From Serripes groenlandicus (taxonomy: Eukaryota; Mollusca; Bivalvia; Cardiida; Cardiidae): 64,000 nucleotides of DNA. A program made the position numbers and the translations under genes. Below the pieces are notes generated by a model. It was not told the origin of the DNA. It worked only from the letters and a program-made list of their open reading frames with translations, and made no database searches. The DNA is taken from positions 24,105,165-24,169,164 of the forward strand of contig JASEVX010000012.1 of the NCBI GenBank assembly GCA_031761405.1, written 5' to 3'. This document shows positions 27,401-42,400 of the stretch, in pieces (positions within the stretch are counted from its first letter, which is position 1; each line of letters opens with the position of its first letter).

Positions 27401-30400
27401 TCCGGCCGCACATGCTATTGGCGCTGAAGAACCAGCTGGGCAGTAATAGCCTGCAAGATATGAATGTAAAATTTATCATTTTCCTGATGTGTGAGTTTTA
27501 TCTTCAAGTACTTTAATATTTAATGTTCTAAAATCCTTATCAGCCATCCAAACCCTGTAATGTGGTTACTCAAAAGAAACATTTCACATAAATGAAAATT
27601 ACATTCAAATCTTAACTCTTTCCCTCATATTGACACTTTCTGACGAATCTGCAGCGGACAGCTTTTTGAAAACATAGTGACGAAAGAAGAAATTGCTCAA
27701 AGCAAGCAATTTCTACTTTTACCACAATGTTTTCCACTTTTAGTCATAGGTTATCCATTCAATTATAGAAATTTTCTACTTTTTGACAAAATATGTTCAA
27801 AGTCGTCTGCTACAGAATTGTCGTATGAGGGAAAGGGTTAACCCATGGCCATTTTCCTGAAGCTTTCAGAATGCCTGTCCAATGAAATAGTGAACAGCAT
27901 GTAAGTGATCAGGGACAATGCAGGTTACAAATTCAAGCAGATCAGTATGTAAGTGACATGGCCAATTTCATGTCAGGGCTGTTCCAGTACAAAATGTCTA
28001 GGGAGGGGGGGGGGGGGGGGGGGGGGGGAACTGCAAGTTAGTGCCTAAAAAATAGTTAAAATTTGAGAGAGGGTACTCTAAAAGTTGGTGGTCGTTCCTC
28101 CTAGACATTTTTTTCTGGAACAGCCCCAACAGGGAAAGGGTAAGTAAATCAACCCCTTCTAACTTGCAGACACATTTTGACGCATCTGCAGCAGAAGACT
28201 TTTGAAAAACATTGTGGCAAATGGGGAAAGTGCTTGTGCATTTGCAAAAAGATTTTTCATCTTTCTTCAATACTAAAGATTTCATTTGGAAAGATTTTCT
28301 ATATTTTTGCCTAGATATTTTCAAAGAAGTTTGCTATATGTGGGGAATGGTAAAGAAAAATAACCTGAGAAATGTCCTATTATGTGGTAAAAGATTAACC
28401 CTTTCCCTCATAGAGACGCTTTCTGACGCCTCTGCAGCAGACGTCTTTTTGAAAACATAGTAACAAAAGAAGAAATTGCACAAAACGTGCAATTTCTCCT
28501 TTTGTCACAATGTTTTCCACTTTTAGTCATAGGTTATCCATTCAATTATAGAGATTTTCCATTATTTGACAAAATATGTTCAAAGTCGTCTGCTACAGAA
28601 TTGTCGTATGAGGGAAAGGGTTAAGGAAAAATTCCCCAAGTATCTAATGTCCTTGGATACGGTGATGTATCATACCTGTTGGACAGATGTCTCCATATGA
28701 CTGGGTTACGGGAGCTGCCTCGATGGACTTGCTGGAGCAGTAGTATCCGGCTGTACACTGCGAGCCAGAGTCGGTCATGTTTTGTGATGGGCAGTAATAA
28801 CCTGGGTCACAGTTCAGGCAGCCGGTTACGGCCGTGACTTGTTGGGAAATACTGAAATAAATCAAATAAAATTGTAATAATTCTTTCCCCACATACAACA
28901 AATTTGCAGCAGACAACTTTGAAAATAACTTGGGAATTATATGCAGACTCTATATTAAAGTACACTGGCACTCCTCTATAACACTCTCCGTTTTAAAGCT
29001 GATCTCATTATAACACTGATCTTGCTTGGCTCCCAAATTTTATTGCATGAAATATGTGGGAATAAAATAATAAATTTTCATTTTTTTTTCTTCAAAAACC
29101 TAACATTTGAAACACCAAATACAACTATATAACGTTAATCCATCCTGCAATATTTCAAAAAATAGATGATTATACAAATACATCTATCAAATGTCAAAGA
29201 AACAGGTAAATATTACTTACAAGCTTGTTTTAGCCAAAAACACTCTCTCTTTGCAATTGAATTAGTGTATGCATTATAGGTGGGTGGGTGGGGTAATGAT
29301 TTTTGGAACAGTGTTATAAATTTAACCCCGCTTATAGCACTGTGCGAGACCATGGCTCCCAAGTACAGTGTTATAGAGGAGTGCTAGTGTATTGAAAAGA
29401 GTTGTGGCAAAAGGAGAAATGGCTCATTTTGAGCAATTTCTTCTTTTGCCACAATGTTTTTAAATGTTCTTGTCTGTGGGAAAGAATTTATATATTACCA
29501 GATTATTATGCCATGCACAATAATTACATGTTTACCTCATATTGTATATTGGATTACGACTGCTCTAAATTCATCCAAGAAAATATGTCTGAAGCTTATT
29601 TCTGATACAGATAAGAACATAGTGTTGGTAAAGGATTCTAATTGGCTCTAGTAATCCCTACTTTTCTTGTAATGTTTTCCAATGTCGTCTGTTTCAGTGA
29701 AATGGTTAAAATCATCAAAATTGATAACAAACAAGAGCGCCAAATGTCACAAAATACGCCCGTCCTGTTTTTTGGAGACCAATTAAGTATAGTGATAATT
29801 GGTTGTACATCAGGCAAATTTAGAGAGCAGACACTGTTAGTACAGTTTTGGCCATTTCGAGGGACATAAGTGTGTAGTGACTAATATAACGTGTTAAGTT
29901 ATCGCACTTGTCCAAGATATTATGCCAATACACATTCTGACCAAATTTTGTGATGATTGGACAAAGGCTTCTAAAGTTATTGAGCTGACAAGACCAATTT
30001 TAGGTAATATCTATAATTAAAGGGCAACAACTCTCGATTGACTAAAGCAATATGGCTAGTTATCGATCTTGTCCGAGATATTATGCCAATACACATTCTG
30101 AATAAATTTGGTGAAGATTGGACAAAGGCTTCTAAAGTTATTGAGCTGACAATCCCAATTTTAGGTAATTTCTTTAATAAAAGGGCGATAACTCTTGATT
30201 GACTAAAGTGATATGGCTAGTTATCAAACTTGTCCGAGATATTATGCCAATACACATTCTGACAAAATTTGGTGATGATTGGACAAAGGCTTCTAAAGTT
30301 ATTGAGCTGACAAGACTAATTTTAGGTAATTTCTATAATTAAAGGGCAATAACTCTTGATTGACTAAAGTGATATAGCTAGTTATCGAACTTGTCCGAGA

Positions 30401-33400
30401 TATTATGCCAATTCATATTCTGACTAAATTTGGTGATGATTGGACAAAGGCTTCTAAAGTTATTAAAGACCAATTTTAGGTAATTTATTTAATAAAAGGC
30501 GATAACTCTTGATTGACTAAAGCGATATTGCTAGTTATCGAACTTGTCCGAGATATTATGCCAATACACATTCTGACCAAATTTTGTGATGATTGGACAA
30601 AGGCTTCTAAAGTTATTGAGCTGACAAGACCAATTTTGGGTAATTTCTATAATTAAAGGGCGATAACTCTCGATTGACTAAAGCGATATGGCTAGTTATC
30701 GAACTTGTCCTAGATATTATCCCAATACACATTCTGACCAAATTTGGTGATGATTGGACAAAGGCTTCTAAAGTTATTGAGCTGACAACATACTGGACGC
30801 TGCCCGCCCGCCCGTACGCCGCAGGTAAAACTATAATACGATCCGTTTTTTCAAAACGGGCGTATAAAAATAAAACTAGAACAGAGTGCTCCAAGGAGCA
30901 TGTGTGTCACCTGCACCTGCTCATTGAAAGTGTGACGAAAAAGTGTGATGGACAGACAGACAGACAGATGCCGGACAAAAAAAGTAATCCCTAAGTGCCT
31001 ACTATGCTACGCAGGGTGACACAAAAAGGTACTGTGCCAAAATAATATTAAATTTCAATTTTATTCCTTGTGACCTTAACCTCTAGTTCCTATGAGAACA
31101 AGTTACTGCAGCATTGAATGCAATGCAGTAGTCAACTACAAGGTTCTACATGTTCTGTGAACATAAAAGTACTGCTTAGGTTTTATTTAAATTATAATCA
31201 GGAAAGCTTCACTTGGATTTAAACTCCAGTATCTTTCGTTTCTTGGAGCTCTAACTGCTGAAGCATTGCAGGCAATGTAGAATGCAACTAACTACAAGGT
31301 AGAGGACATTTTTACTTTTGACCTTGATCTTTGAGCAAACAGATAAATTAAACAACTTGCGTAATCTCCTAACTGCCTGGCCTCTTAGTTCATGGGACAT
31401 GAATGTTTCAGTCAGACTGTTAAGCTATATATAGCCCCTATCCAGCTAAACAGATTGGAGACTAATTGAAATTTAATCTCAAGCCACATTGCATCTTCAA
31501 TATTAATCACAATACTATTAAACAAGAAAAACCATAATTACCCATATGTTCCAGATGGACACGGGGTCGGGGACACAGATTGTGCAGGACAGTAGTAACC
31601 CCTAGGACAAACCCCGTAGTCAACATTGTCGTCTACCACGGGTGTCAACGTCTCAGCAGATTTCGCTGCCCAAAATCCAGCAGAAATCACTCCGGTAACG
31701 TTGGACAATCCTATAGAATGTAAGATCATATTTAACCCTTTCCCACATAGTACAAATCTTTAGCAGATGACTTTGAGATCATCTTAACAAAAGCATGAAA
31801 TATCTCTATAAGTGGAAGTAATATTACTGAAAAAAGTGGAAAACATTGTGGCCAAAGGAGAAAATGTTCGCTTTGAGCAATTTCTTCTTTTGCGAAGAAA
31901 ATGTTTTCAAAATTCATCTGCTGCAGAGGTGTCAGAAAAAGTTTATGAGGGAAATGGTTAAAACTGTAGACAAAGCTTTTTACAACTTTTGAACAACAAT
32001 TTTGAAAATTGACACAAATTGCTCAAAACAAGAACTTTTTCCTTTTCCCAAAATGTTTTCAACTGTGCTGCAATACTATATGATACTTTCAATTTTCTTT
32101 ATGGTTAGAATATTACAGGTCTTTTTAAAAAAATGTGAACTCTTTGAGATGGGATAACGAGTTAACCCTTTCCCTCATACGACAATTCTGCAGCAGAGAA
32201 CTTTGAACGTATTTTGTCAAAACATAGAAAATCTCTATAATTGAATGGATAACCTATGACCAAAAGTGGAAAACATTGTGGCAAAAGGAGAAATTGCACG
32301 TTTTGTGCAATTTCTTCTTTTGTCACTATGTTTTCAAAAAGCCATCTGCTGCATGCAGAGGCGTCAGAAAGCGTTTATATGAGGGAAAGGGTTTAACACT
32401 CTTTCCCTGACATAAGATGATGTTAGAAGCCTATGTTGTAGACAACTTTTAAATATTGTTGGAAAAGAAGAAATAACTGATCAATTTCTTCCTTTCCCAC
32501 AATGTTTTCAACTCAGTATTAAAATTATACTCGACAGTGTCCAGATTATATAATAGTTCCAAATAAGTTTTCAAAACAGGTGGCCTTCTTATACCTTTTC
32601 TCGTAGGCAGATGACTTTTGGAAACATTGTGGAAAAAAAAAAATTGCTCCTTTTGCTTTATTTTCTAATACATGACTTTTGAAAACAGAAAAGAAAATTG
32701 CTTCTTTTGCCAATTTTTTTTTAATCTATTCAGTTATTATATTTTCATAACACAGATTATGGCCTTAGCTATAAACTCACTTATTTTGGGGCTGACAAAC
32801 CTTTGTGGGTTAAGGATGCTTTTAAATTGGGTTTTTGGAATCATTTTCTTCCAGGTTAAATCATCTGCCTGCTATGATCAAGTCTAGACTACAAAGCGCT
32901 TACAGTTACTATTGGATTTGATTAAGCGTCTAATCACCTGTTACGCAAAGTCTCGAATGCTTTAAAATTTGAGAATATTTGGAACACTCAGCCTTTTTTC
33001 AATCAGCTTCGAGGAACCATGCATAAAATAGATTTTTTTATATTTTGACATAAGATGTTTTCAAACACGTCTGCTGCAAATTTGTATATACTGATCTCAG
33101 TATTTCCTGTCTGCAAATGACATAGTATGTTTTCATGGCAAGACCCATACAATGTTTGTAACCCTTTCATTTATGAATCATTTCCCACCTGCAGATGCAT
33201 TTTGATGCAAAAGCAGCAGACGACTTTTGAAAACATTGTGGCCAAAGGTGAAATTGCTCATGATGAGCAATTTCACCTTTGACCACAATGTTTTCAGCTT
33301 TATTTAACAATTAAGCCATCTTTAATGGAGATTTTTCTGGTTTTTGTCACAATGTTTCAACTTTATTTAACAATTAAGCCATCTTTAATATAGATTTTTC

Positions 33401-36400
33401 TGGTTTTTGTCACAATGTTTTCAACTTTATTTAACAATTAAGCTATCTTTTATGGAGATTTTTCAGGTTTTTCGTCACTATGTTTTCAAAGTCTTCTGCT
33501 GCACATTTTCTGTAAGTGGGAAAGGGTTTAGACTATCACACATCAGGTAAAAGAATGCCGCAAGCAAACGCCAACACTCGTCTGCTTTTTTCTAAGTCAA
33601 TAAAGGAGCATAACTGAATAATATTTAAAGCCAGAGTTATGTGACTTGGTGTAGACATGTGTATTAATTGTCCCGAGGAACATGTGTACCAAATTTCATT
33701 TGAAAACGTTGAACGTTTTCAGAGTTATGAGGTAAGGTTAAAGTTTTGTGACGTCGCCAATGGTATCACAATATCCTGATTTTTTTTCTTCTAAAAACAA
33801 ACAAGCTAACAAGGTGGATTATGTGTGTGAGAATTACCTGTTGTTTCGCAATAATGTCCACCATCGCATGCAGTACAATTTGCCTCCGCTTCAAGGCCTG
33901 CGCTAGCTCCATATGTACCAATTGGACAATCGGTACCAGCGGTTATCGGTATGAGAACTGTACTAGCCACACAGTACTTTCCTGTTGGAAAAAATAATAA
34001 AAAAATATTTTTACAAAGATCATATCACAGAGTTTGATAGAATATTTTCTAAAGAAAGATCTGCATACCAATATGAAGTCAAAGATAGTCTGAAGATTCA
34101 ATTTTTAGTATTGCATACAAAAAAAGTATTTGTAGGTTTTCAGTGTGGTTTTTATCATTGCTAGCCTCATAGTACTTTCCTGGGTGAAAAATTGGACATA
34201 GTTGTAAAATACAAAGTGCAATATTTGCCATGTGTGTATTTTTATCTTGCAGAATTGGAAATGCAAAAAATGAATCTGGTGAATATGGTGAAAGTTGTTT
34301 TTATCATGATAACATATACCATATTTTAACCCTTTCCCACTTACAGACACATTATGATGCATCTGCAGCAGACTACCTTAAAGACATTGTGGCAAAAAGA
34401 AGAAATTGCTGATGATGAGCAATTTTTCTTGCTACTACAATGGTGAGAACTCTTCATATTTTGAACAGACATTTTAAAAGTCGCTTGCTGTAGATATGTT
34501 GTATGTGGGACAAGATTAAAGGCTTTATATATATCCCAACACAGCATCAAACCTAGGTCAGCCAACTTTGAGACAGACGCTGTAACCACTAAACTACTGA
34601 GTCAGGTTTACAAACCTTGCAGGCAGGTGGTAGGTGCTTGGTCCGGATAACAAACATACCCTGCTATACACAATTCACACTCAGCCATGCCAGTTCTGTT
34701 TGCCATGTAACCAATAATGCAGGACTGTGGGAGACTGGAACCAGTCGGACAGTATTTGTATTGCGGACATATGTCTCCTATGATGCCATCCACTGGATTT
34801 GGGATGTGAGAACCATTGTTGCAGTAATATCCTTCTGTGCAATCCCCTGTTATAATAATAATAATAATAAAGAGAGATGTTTTTCAAACACTATGCCCCA
34901 CCCTGTTCGTGTTCGAGGTCAATGTGACACTGGTCATGCCTAACGTTCTTGCCAAGTTTAAGTACTGTAGGTCCAAGCATTATCCAGTTATCAATCGGAC
35001 AAGCTTTGGTCTACCGATGAACATACTATGAGATCATTTCTGAAATTTCTCATATGACATTCATAATTGTAGTAGACTATACTTGTTACTAGATGTGAAA
35101 ATACTGATAAAACTTGTATTTAAATGTGTCTAGAGATTCGGATGATATCATATGTAAATGTAGCTACATTCTTTCTGACCTTTGACAAAAGTCATTGTGA
35201 CAAGCGTCATTCATCTTCCACCAATGGGCTATCAGTCTATGTGGAAAAGCAGCCAGTTGCTTGAGAAGAATGTTGTATGAAGTACTGGTGTGAGAAAGCC
35301 ATGAAACATATGAGTAGGAGAATTGGCTTCCGTGATATGACTGAATTCTCTTTGAAAACGGCGTTAAACCCCAATCAATGTAAGTGTAGTTTATTCCATA
35401 GGTCTGATCTAGAGTTTGTTAACCATTGTTTCCAAGCATTAGTTTTTGGTTTTTCTAATAGTATTTAAAGAAAAGTATGAACTAGAAATATCACTGAAGG
35501 TGATGAATACCCCCAGCTGGTGCCTGACAGTATACATATGTATGAGAAATACAAGAGGCCATAACTCATTTAAAAATAATTCCACTATGCAAAACTAGGC
35601 TTGGTATCAATCATTCTTGTGAAGTTTTATTGAATTCTGACTAAGGGTTGCTGAGAAATAGTGTCTACAGACCAACGGAAATACCGACCGACCAACGGAC
35701 CGACCGACAATCGCGACTCCTATATAGACTTGTGAAATTAGAATGATATTTAGAAGGATAGGTGAAAACATATTTGCCCAGTGCTTTAATGTTTAGCTAA
35801 GCACAAGTGTTTGATGCCACTGCTGTCACAAAATCAAAAACTTATTCTCACCATCACTACTTTTGCATATAGACATAAACTAAGGAATGTGGTCTAAAGT
35901 AGAAAACAGTAAAACCACAAATTGAGTCTGAACAAATTAATAGTATCAGCATATCTTCTTGCTTCTGAAACTTCCCATAAAGTTTCATTTTAATCAAGGC
36001 AGTAGTTGAGCAGACACAAAAACAGGACGGACAGACAACAATGACTTGTGCTTCCATAATTTTCATCTACATATAAAGTCCAACCTGTGTTTAAAGACCA
36101 ACAATGGGAAGAGAACAATCTGGTCTTTATTCAGGTGGTTTTTAATTACAGGGTCATTATGTGCAGAAAACGAGTAATTTGAAAAAGAAAAGTGTGTTTG
36201 TTATAGACAGGGAATTGCTAAACAAAGGTGGTCTTTAGCACAGGTTTGACTGTATTTATAAAGGATGACACTCACCTGTAACAGCAATATTGGCAGTACC
36301 GTTACAATATTTCCCAGGGTCACATACTGTACACTCGCTTTCCGATTTCCCACCAAAAAATTCCATATAGGTCCCTTCTGGGCATGGAATCATGTAGGTC

Positions 36401-39400
36401 GTACCCTCGGGGCAATAGTAACCCGGGTGGCAACGATCTCCGTAGGTTACTATTGTCAGATTTCCAGTGCTATCATTGTTGTAAACAGGATCGTTAGACA
36501 GGGCGTTCAAGTAGCATATGTGTCCCGCTTTACATGAACCGGTGACTGCATTAAGACCGGTGTCCTGACAGTAGAATCCGGATGGGCAGTCCACGCAGTC
36601 GGACGCGTTGGATTTACCTGTTCTGTGAATACAAAAAGAGGTGGAAATTATAGAGGATATGAATTAAATTCCATTATCAACATAGAAAAGTGATAATTCA
36701 TCTTATTATATACCTGTACATATTTCCGGCGCAAATACACGCAGATTGTCATGCGCAGTTCAGACACAACAGATTAAAATTCCGTATTGTACATGCTTAT
36801 AATACGGAAATGTGACGTCAGACAGTGCACAGACTAGTTTCAGCGAGGTTCCTGTTTTAAATCTGCGCTATATAGTAAAATATGCATACAACCAATATTA
36901 TCTAGGAAAATCGTTTCTATTTTATGTATCGAAAACCTAGCGTCAAATTTAATGAAAACCCGTAAATAAAGATTGTGTTAATCATTTTCTCCCACAAAAC
37001 AATGAAAATTTAATTTGATGATGTTATTTGGCTTTCCTACGTATAAGAATACTTTCTAGGGGCGTAGCCTAAGTATTGTAGTAAATTTTCATCTCCTCAT
37101 TTCACGATTAAAAAATTGTTATCCCAATAAAAACTAAATTGAATCTTAATATTGGTTACTTTTTTCACTCTTAATACATTGTAGGTATATAATAAAAGGA
37201 ATATTACGTTGCAGGAGCGATAAATGAGTCGTATTGCACGACTCGTACCGTAGGAAAATCCATATCTTACTCAACCTTATGAGTAATTTCTCCTTTGGCC
37301 ACAATGTTTTTTAACCCTTTCCCTCATATAGACGCTTTCTGACGCCTCTGCAGAAGACGGCTTTTTGAAAACATAGTGACAAAACAAGAAATAGCACAAA
37401 AAGTGCAATTTCTCCTTTTGCCACAATGTTTTCCACTTTTTGTCATAGGTTATCCATTCAATTATAGAGATTTTTCTATGTTTTGACAAAATACGTTCAA
37501 AGTCGTCTGCTGCAGAATTATCGTATGAGGGAAAGGGTTAAAGTTGTCTGCTGTAGAAGCTTAAAAAAGACAGGAAATTGGGTTCAAACCCCCGCCCAAT
37601 ATCTAGAGCTCAATTAGGGCATCCAATTTGACCAAGGGTTCACTTACTCATTGAGGTATGTGCCAGGTACACATGGGGTGTACTGATAGCTGCCCTCTGG
37701 ACAGTATGTACCCACTGGGCAAATGTTTGTATAATTCATCGCCTTGTCTGGGCAATAAAATCCTGCAGGGCATATCAGACAGGCACTCGTGTTGTGGTAC
37801 GGGGCGTAGGTGGCAATGGGACATTCTTCTTCAGCTCGGGCTCCTTCGAGCGTAAAGTGACCTGAAATAAATTGTATCGGATTGTTTTAACTGTTTTCCT
37901 ACTTGTGCACGATAAATTAATCCTTTACCACTTGCAGACGTATTTTGCATTTGCAGCAGAATGATGACTTTTGAAAACATTTATGAAAAAGGATTTTTTT
38001 TTCAAAATGAGCAATTATTTCTCCTTTTTGCCTCTCTATGTTCATCTCATTTCAATAACTCTACTTTCATTCATAGAAACTGTTCTTACTTTTGCCAATG
38101 TGTTTTAAAGTCATCTGCCACAAGTTTGCTTATATACATGAACGGGTTAAACATAACATGTTTATGTAATTGTTAACAGCACCAGATTGAGGGCATTGAA
38201 CCATAACTGAAAGGTATCCCTAAATGGCTGTTTCATATAAGTACAAATATCCATGAAATTTTATACAACATATCCCAATAAACATTTAAACTTCACTCTA
38301 CCTACCAGAACACTGAACTGAGTGTGCACATTCATTTCAGACCTAAACAGAGCATATAATTGAGCATAGGTCCAGATAGGAAGGGGTATTCAGCTCTTTT
38401 TCCAATAATTTCTCTCTTATTATTAATGAATGTATATTGTTTTATGGCGCATCGACAGCTAAGGTCATTTAGCGCGCAATTAATTTTAATTATTCATGAT
38501 CCCTGGGTAAACAAACCAGTACTAGGCTAGAAAATGTGCCTTGCCCAAGGGCACTCCACCATGACCGTAGTGCCGCGACTGGGGATCGAACCCGGGACAC
38601 CCGGTTTCGAAATCCCCGACGCTAACGACTCGACCACAGCGGATTCCTCTCTTATTATTAAAGCAAACCCTATGTTGTGTGTACTCAAAAGAATCGTCTC
38701 AGTGAGATAATTCGTTAGAGTACCAACAACATAGGGTTAGAGGGTCAAATAAGGATTTTAGAACATGCAAAACGCCCCCATATCTAGAGCTCTGTATTTG
38801 AGCAATGTCAAGCAATAAGTGATTGATTGATTGATCTAACGCCATTTTCAACATTTTTTCACTTGTATCAGAGTGGCGAGACCACCTAACATGCTTCCCT
38901 GACTTTTACTCAGCAACAGTACTCCACACATGATTCTTCCCCAGAAAACAGGCTAACTTTCAACATAGACTATTTAGCCCTTTGCACGAAGATGAATGAT
39001 GCTTGTCCAATGACTCTTGTCAATCATTGGAATAGGATGAATGTCCGAGCCCGGGGTTCGAACCAACAACCCCCACTAGTGATAGCCCTCGTCAATATAG
39101 ATGTTTGACAAACAATTAGGGTTCTTGTTGCCTGCGCGTAACAATGAAAACTCAGCAAACTGCTTATCCCTTTCTCACATAATTATAGACGCTTACCGAC
39201 GCCTCTGCAGCAGACAGCTTTTTGAAAACATAGTGACAAAAGAAGAAATTGCTTAAAACAAGCAATTTCTCCTTTTGCCACAATGTTTTTCCACTTTTAG
39301 TCAAAGGTTATCCATTCAATTATAGAGATTTTCTACTTTTTGACAAAATATGTTCAAAGTCGTCTGCTGCAGAATTGTCGTATGAGGGAAAAGGTTAAGT

Positions 39401-42400
39401 TGTCTGTAAAATTACTGTATGTGGTAAAGGGTTAAAGAGTATCAACCCACATATTTTAACCCTTGCTTCACAGACATGTGAAAAAACGAAATCAATCGGT
39501 GAAAATATAACCCCCCCCACCCCCCCTCCCCCATATAATCATTGTATGTGGGAAAAGGTTCAAGATAGCCTACCTGGAGTGGCTGAGTACTGATATGGAG
39601 AACTGGCTTTTTGTATGCAATAGAACCCAGCAGAACAGAGACCTGTGGGCTCACCACCAGCTACACTACTACAATAATATCCAGGGTCACAGTCAGTACA
39701 TTCGGATGTATCCACGGCTCCCGTCACGTTGTTGTAGGTACCCGGTGGACAGGGCAAAGCTTCGTAAGAACCTGAAAAAAATATTTCATTTGTAATCAAT
39801 GTTATAGATGTTTTGAAGATACCAACAATTCCTATCATTTTGTATTTGAATGGTCAGTTTTGTTCTTAATCATTTCTCCACTTGTAGATGCATTTTGATG
39901 CATCTGTAGCAGACAAGTTTTGAAAATATTGTGGCGAAAGGAGATATTACTCATAATGGGAAATAACCGCTTTTTCCACAATGTTTTCACTTCGTTTTGA
40001 CAACTACACTTTCATTTATAGAGATTTTGCCTGTGTATTTTCGAAGTTGTCTACTGCTAATTTGTTGCATGGTGGAAAGGGTTTCCTGTTCTCTGGTGGC
40101 TTCAAGAACAATTTTATGATTTGATGGAGAGAAAGGAAAGGCTTTTATCAGACTGCATAAAGGCACAGACTGAACTGTATCTTTGCAGGTCATAATGTCC
40201 TGAAAGTCATTTGTCCAGAGCAAAGATCCAGGTAAGCCTGCACTTCTACACTGCCTAATCAGGATCTTCCCAAGCATCCTCGAAGCATGTAGAAAATCTC
40301 TATAATTGAATGGATAACCTATGACTAAAAGTGAAAAACATTGTGGCAAAAGGAGAAATTGCTTGTTTTGAGAAATTTCTTCTTTTGTCACTATGTTTTC
40401 AAAAAGCCGTCTGCTGCAAAAAAAGGGTTACCAAACTACATAATGTTCATTTTATATCATTATTGCAATTAACTTCAAAACCTCAGTTTATATGTGTGTG
40501 ACTTCTCACATATTGTTTACCTAATTTAAGCAATATCTCCTATATAAATATGTGCACAAAGATTAGTCATATCTCAATGTTTGATTCTTACCTTTGTTGC
40601 TGATTGGAAAATAGTGCTGGAAAAGCAAGAATTTCTCTATTTTCAAAATTGTATTCAAAAGGTGTCTGCCTATAAAGTGTCACAGGTCGACTCAAAGGGA
40701 AAACAGCTCTAGATAAGAAGCACTTTTCATGTTCTAAAAATTCTTAATCCCCCCCCTTATCTAGGATGAGGGTTGAACGAAAGGGTCGATTATTCTGATA
40801 AAGGCCTACCTGCTACACAGTATCCTCCCTTCACGCATCTCTCTCCGCCCTGAGTGGCGTTGTCTGTGGGCGTAGATGTAATTGCTCCACTATAACACAG
40901 ATAACCCGCTGTACACTGATCCCTGGGGAGGGTCAGACCAGGAGCATCACAGTAGTACCCAGGGTCACAAGCCGTACACTCACCCACTGCCGCCAACCCT
41001 AAAAAAAGTAATTTGATAAAATATACACATTTAAGATTTGATAGGTGCACTGCCAAATCAATCATAAGGCATGGCTGCAGAAATTTTGAAATCTCAATTG
41101 GACTGGTGAAATCAAGTTTTTAAATATCTCTTTTTCCATGCCACTGTTGCCATCTTGAAAGGTTACAAAGGTCACGTGACCTATGCAAATATATTCTAAT
41201 TCACAAAAATTCCCTTAAACCCCAACAGCCTATCAGATGCACAAAACCAATGCATCGGTGACCTGCATATTAGATTACACTATTGTCACAGTCTATTGGA
41301 TCGATTATCTTGTTTATGTCACAGTAAGTGACTCTCTCAAAGGTTTATAGTCGTCAGAGAAACAAAGACAATGTGTACTATGTTTACAAAGTGACATATA
41401 GCATAGGCGTTAGTGAGATTTATGATTTTTTTTTTTACAAGTTTTAAGATTGAAATCGGTCCGGCAAATTTTTTTGTTTTCCGGAGGCCTGCCGACCAGT
41501 GCAGATACAAATAAGGCAGGGCAGTCTGATCTGTATCTGGGTCTGCACTGTTTGTTAATAAGTCATTTTCAGGATACTTTTGTTTAGCAGTATCCATTTG
41601 GATCCTTAACCCTTTCCCTCATATAGACGTTTTCTGACGCCCCTGCAGCAGACAGCTTTTTGAAAACATAGTGACAAAAGAAGAAATTGCTCAAAACAAG
41701 CAATTTCTCCTTTTGCCACAATGTTTTCCACTTTTAGCCATAGGTTATCCATTCAATTATAGAGATTTTCTATCTTTTGACAAAATATGTTCAAAGTCGT
41801 CTGCTGCAGATTTGTCGTATGAGGGAAAGGGTTAAGCATAGTCTCTTTCCACACATGTGATAATCATGTTGAGATTGGTTTACATAGAGCACTCTTGGCT
41901 AATAGAAATATACTGATACTAGTAAAAACAAAAGCGCCGCGAAGCAAATGCCAACGCTCTTCTGCTTTTTCCCCCAAAGTCAAAAAAGGGACATTTCTGA
42001 ATAATTAATAAAAGCCAGAGTTATGTGACTTGGTATATACATTTGTATTGTTTCTAGAAACATGTGCACCAAGAGTGAGTGTGTTTGAGTTATGAGGTAA
42101 GGTTAAAGTTTTGTGACGACGACAATGCCAAGGGTATCACGATAGCACAACATTTTTTTCTTCGAAAAATCAGAGGAGCTTAAAAAAACTAGTTCGAGTC
42201 ATAAAAATTATAAAGATGATCTCTGGGAAGAAAAAAATCAAGGTTTTAGTCACAAAGATTCCATTAAATCTTTGATATGAGAGTTTCGAGCTGATGCATT
42301 CTCGTATAATAGATAACATCATTTTATGTTAAAGATATATAGAAATCCATTAACACACCAGTTCTATCGCCATAGGTTCCAATTGGGCAAGGTTCTGGTT

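Noticed and set aside
28005..28028. G-quadruplex regulatory element
   Set aside because: A single homopolymer G run within a transposon arm; length is uncertain and there is no promoter nearby.
34609..34846. Alternative donor GTAAAC for w22
   Set aside because: It would end the exon in phase 2 and break the frame into w23; the GTTTGT donor fits.
36276..36617. Alternative acceptor five bases downstream for w21
   Set aside because: It would require a phase-1 entry, but w20 ends in phase 2; only the upstream AG keeps frame.
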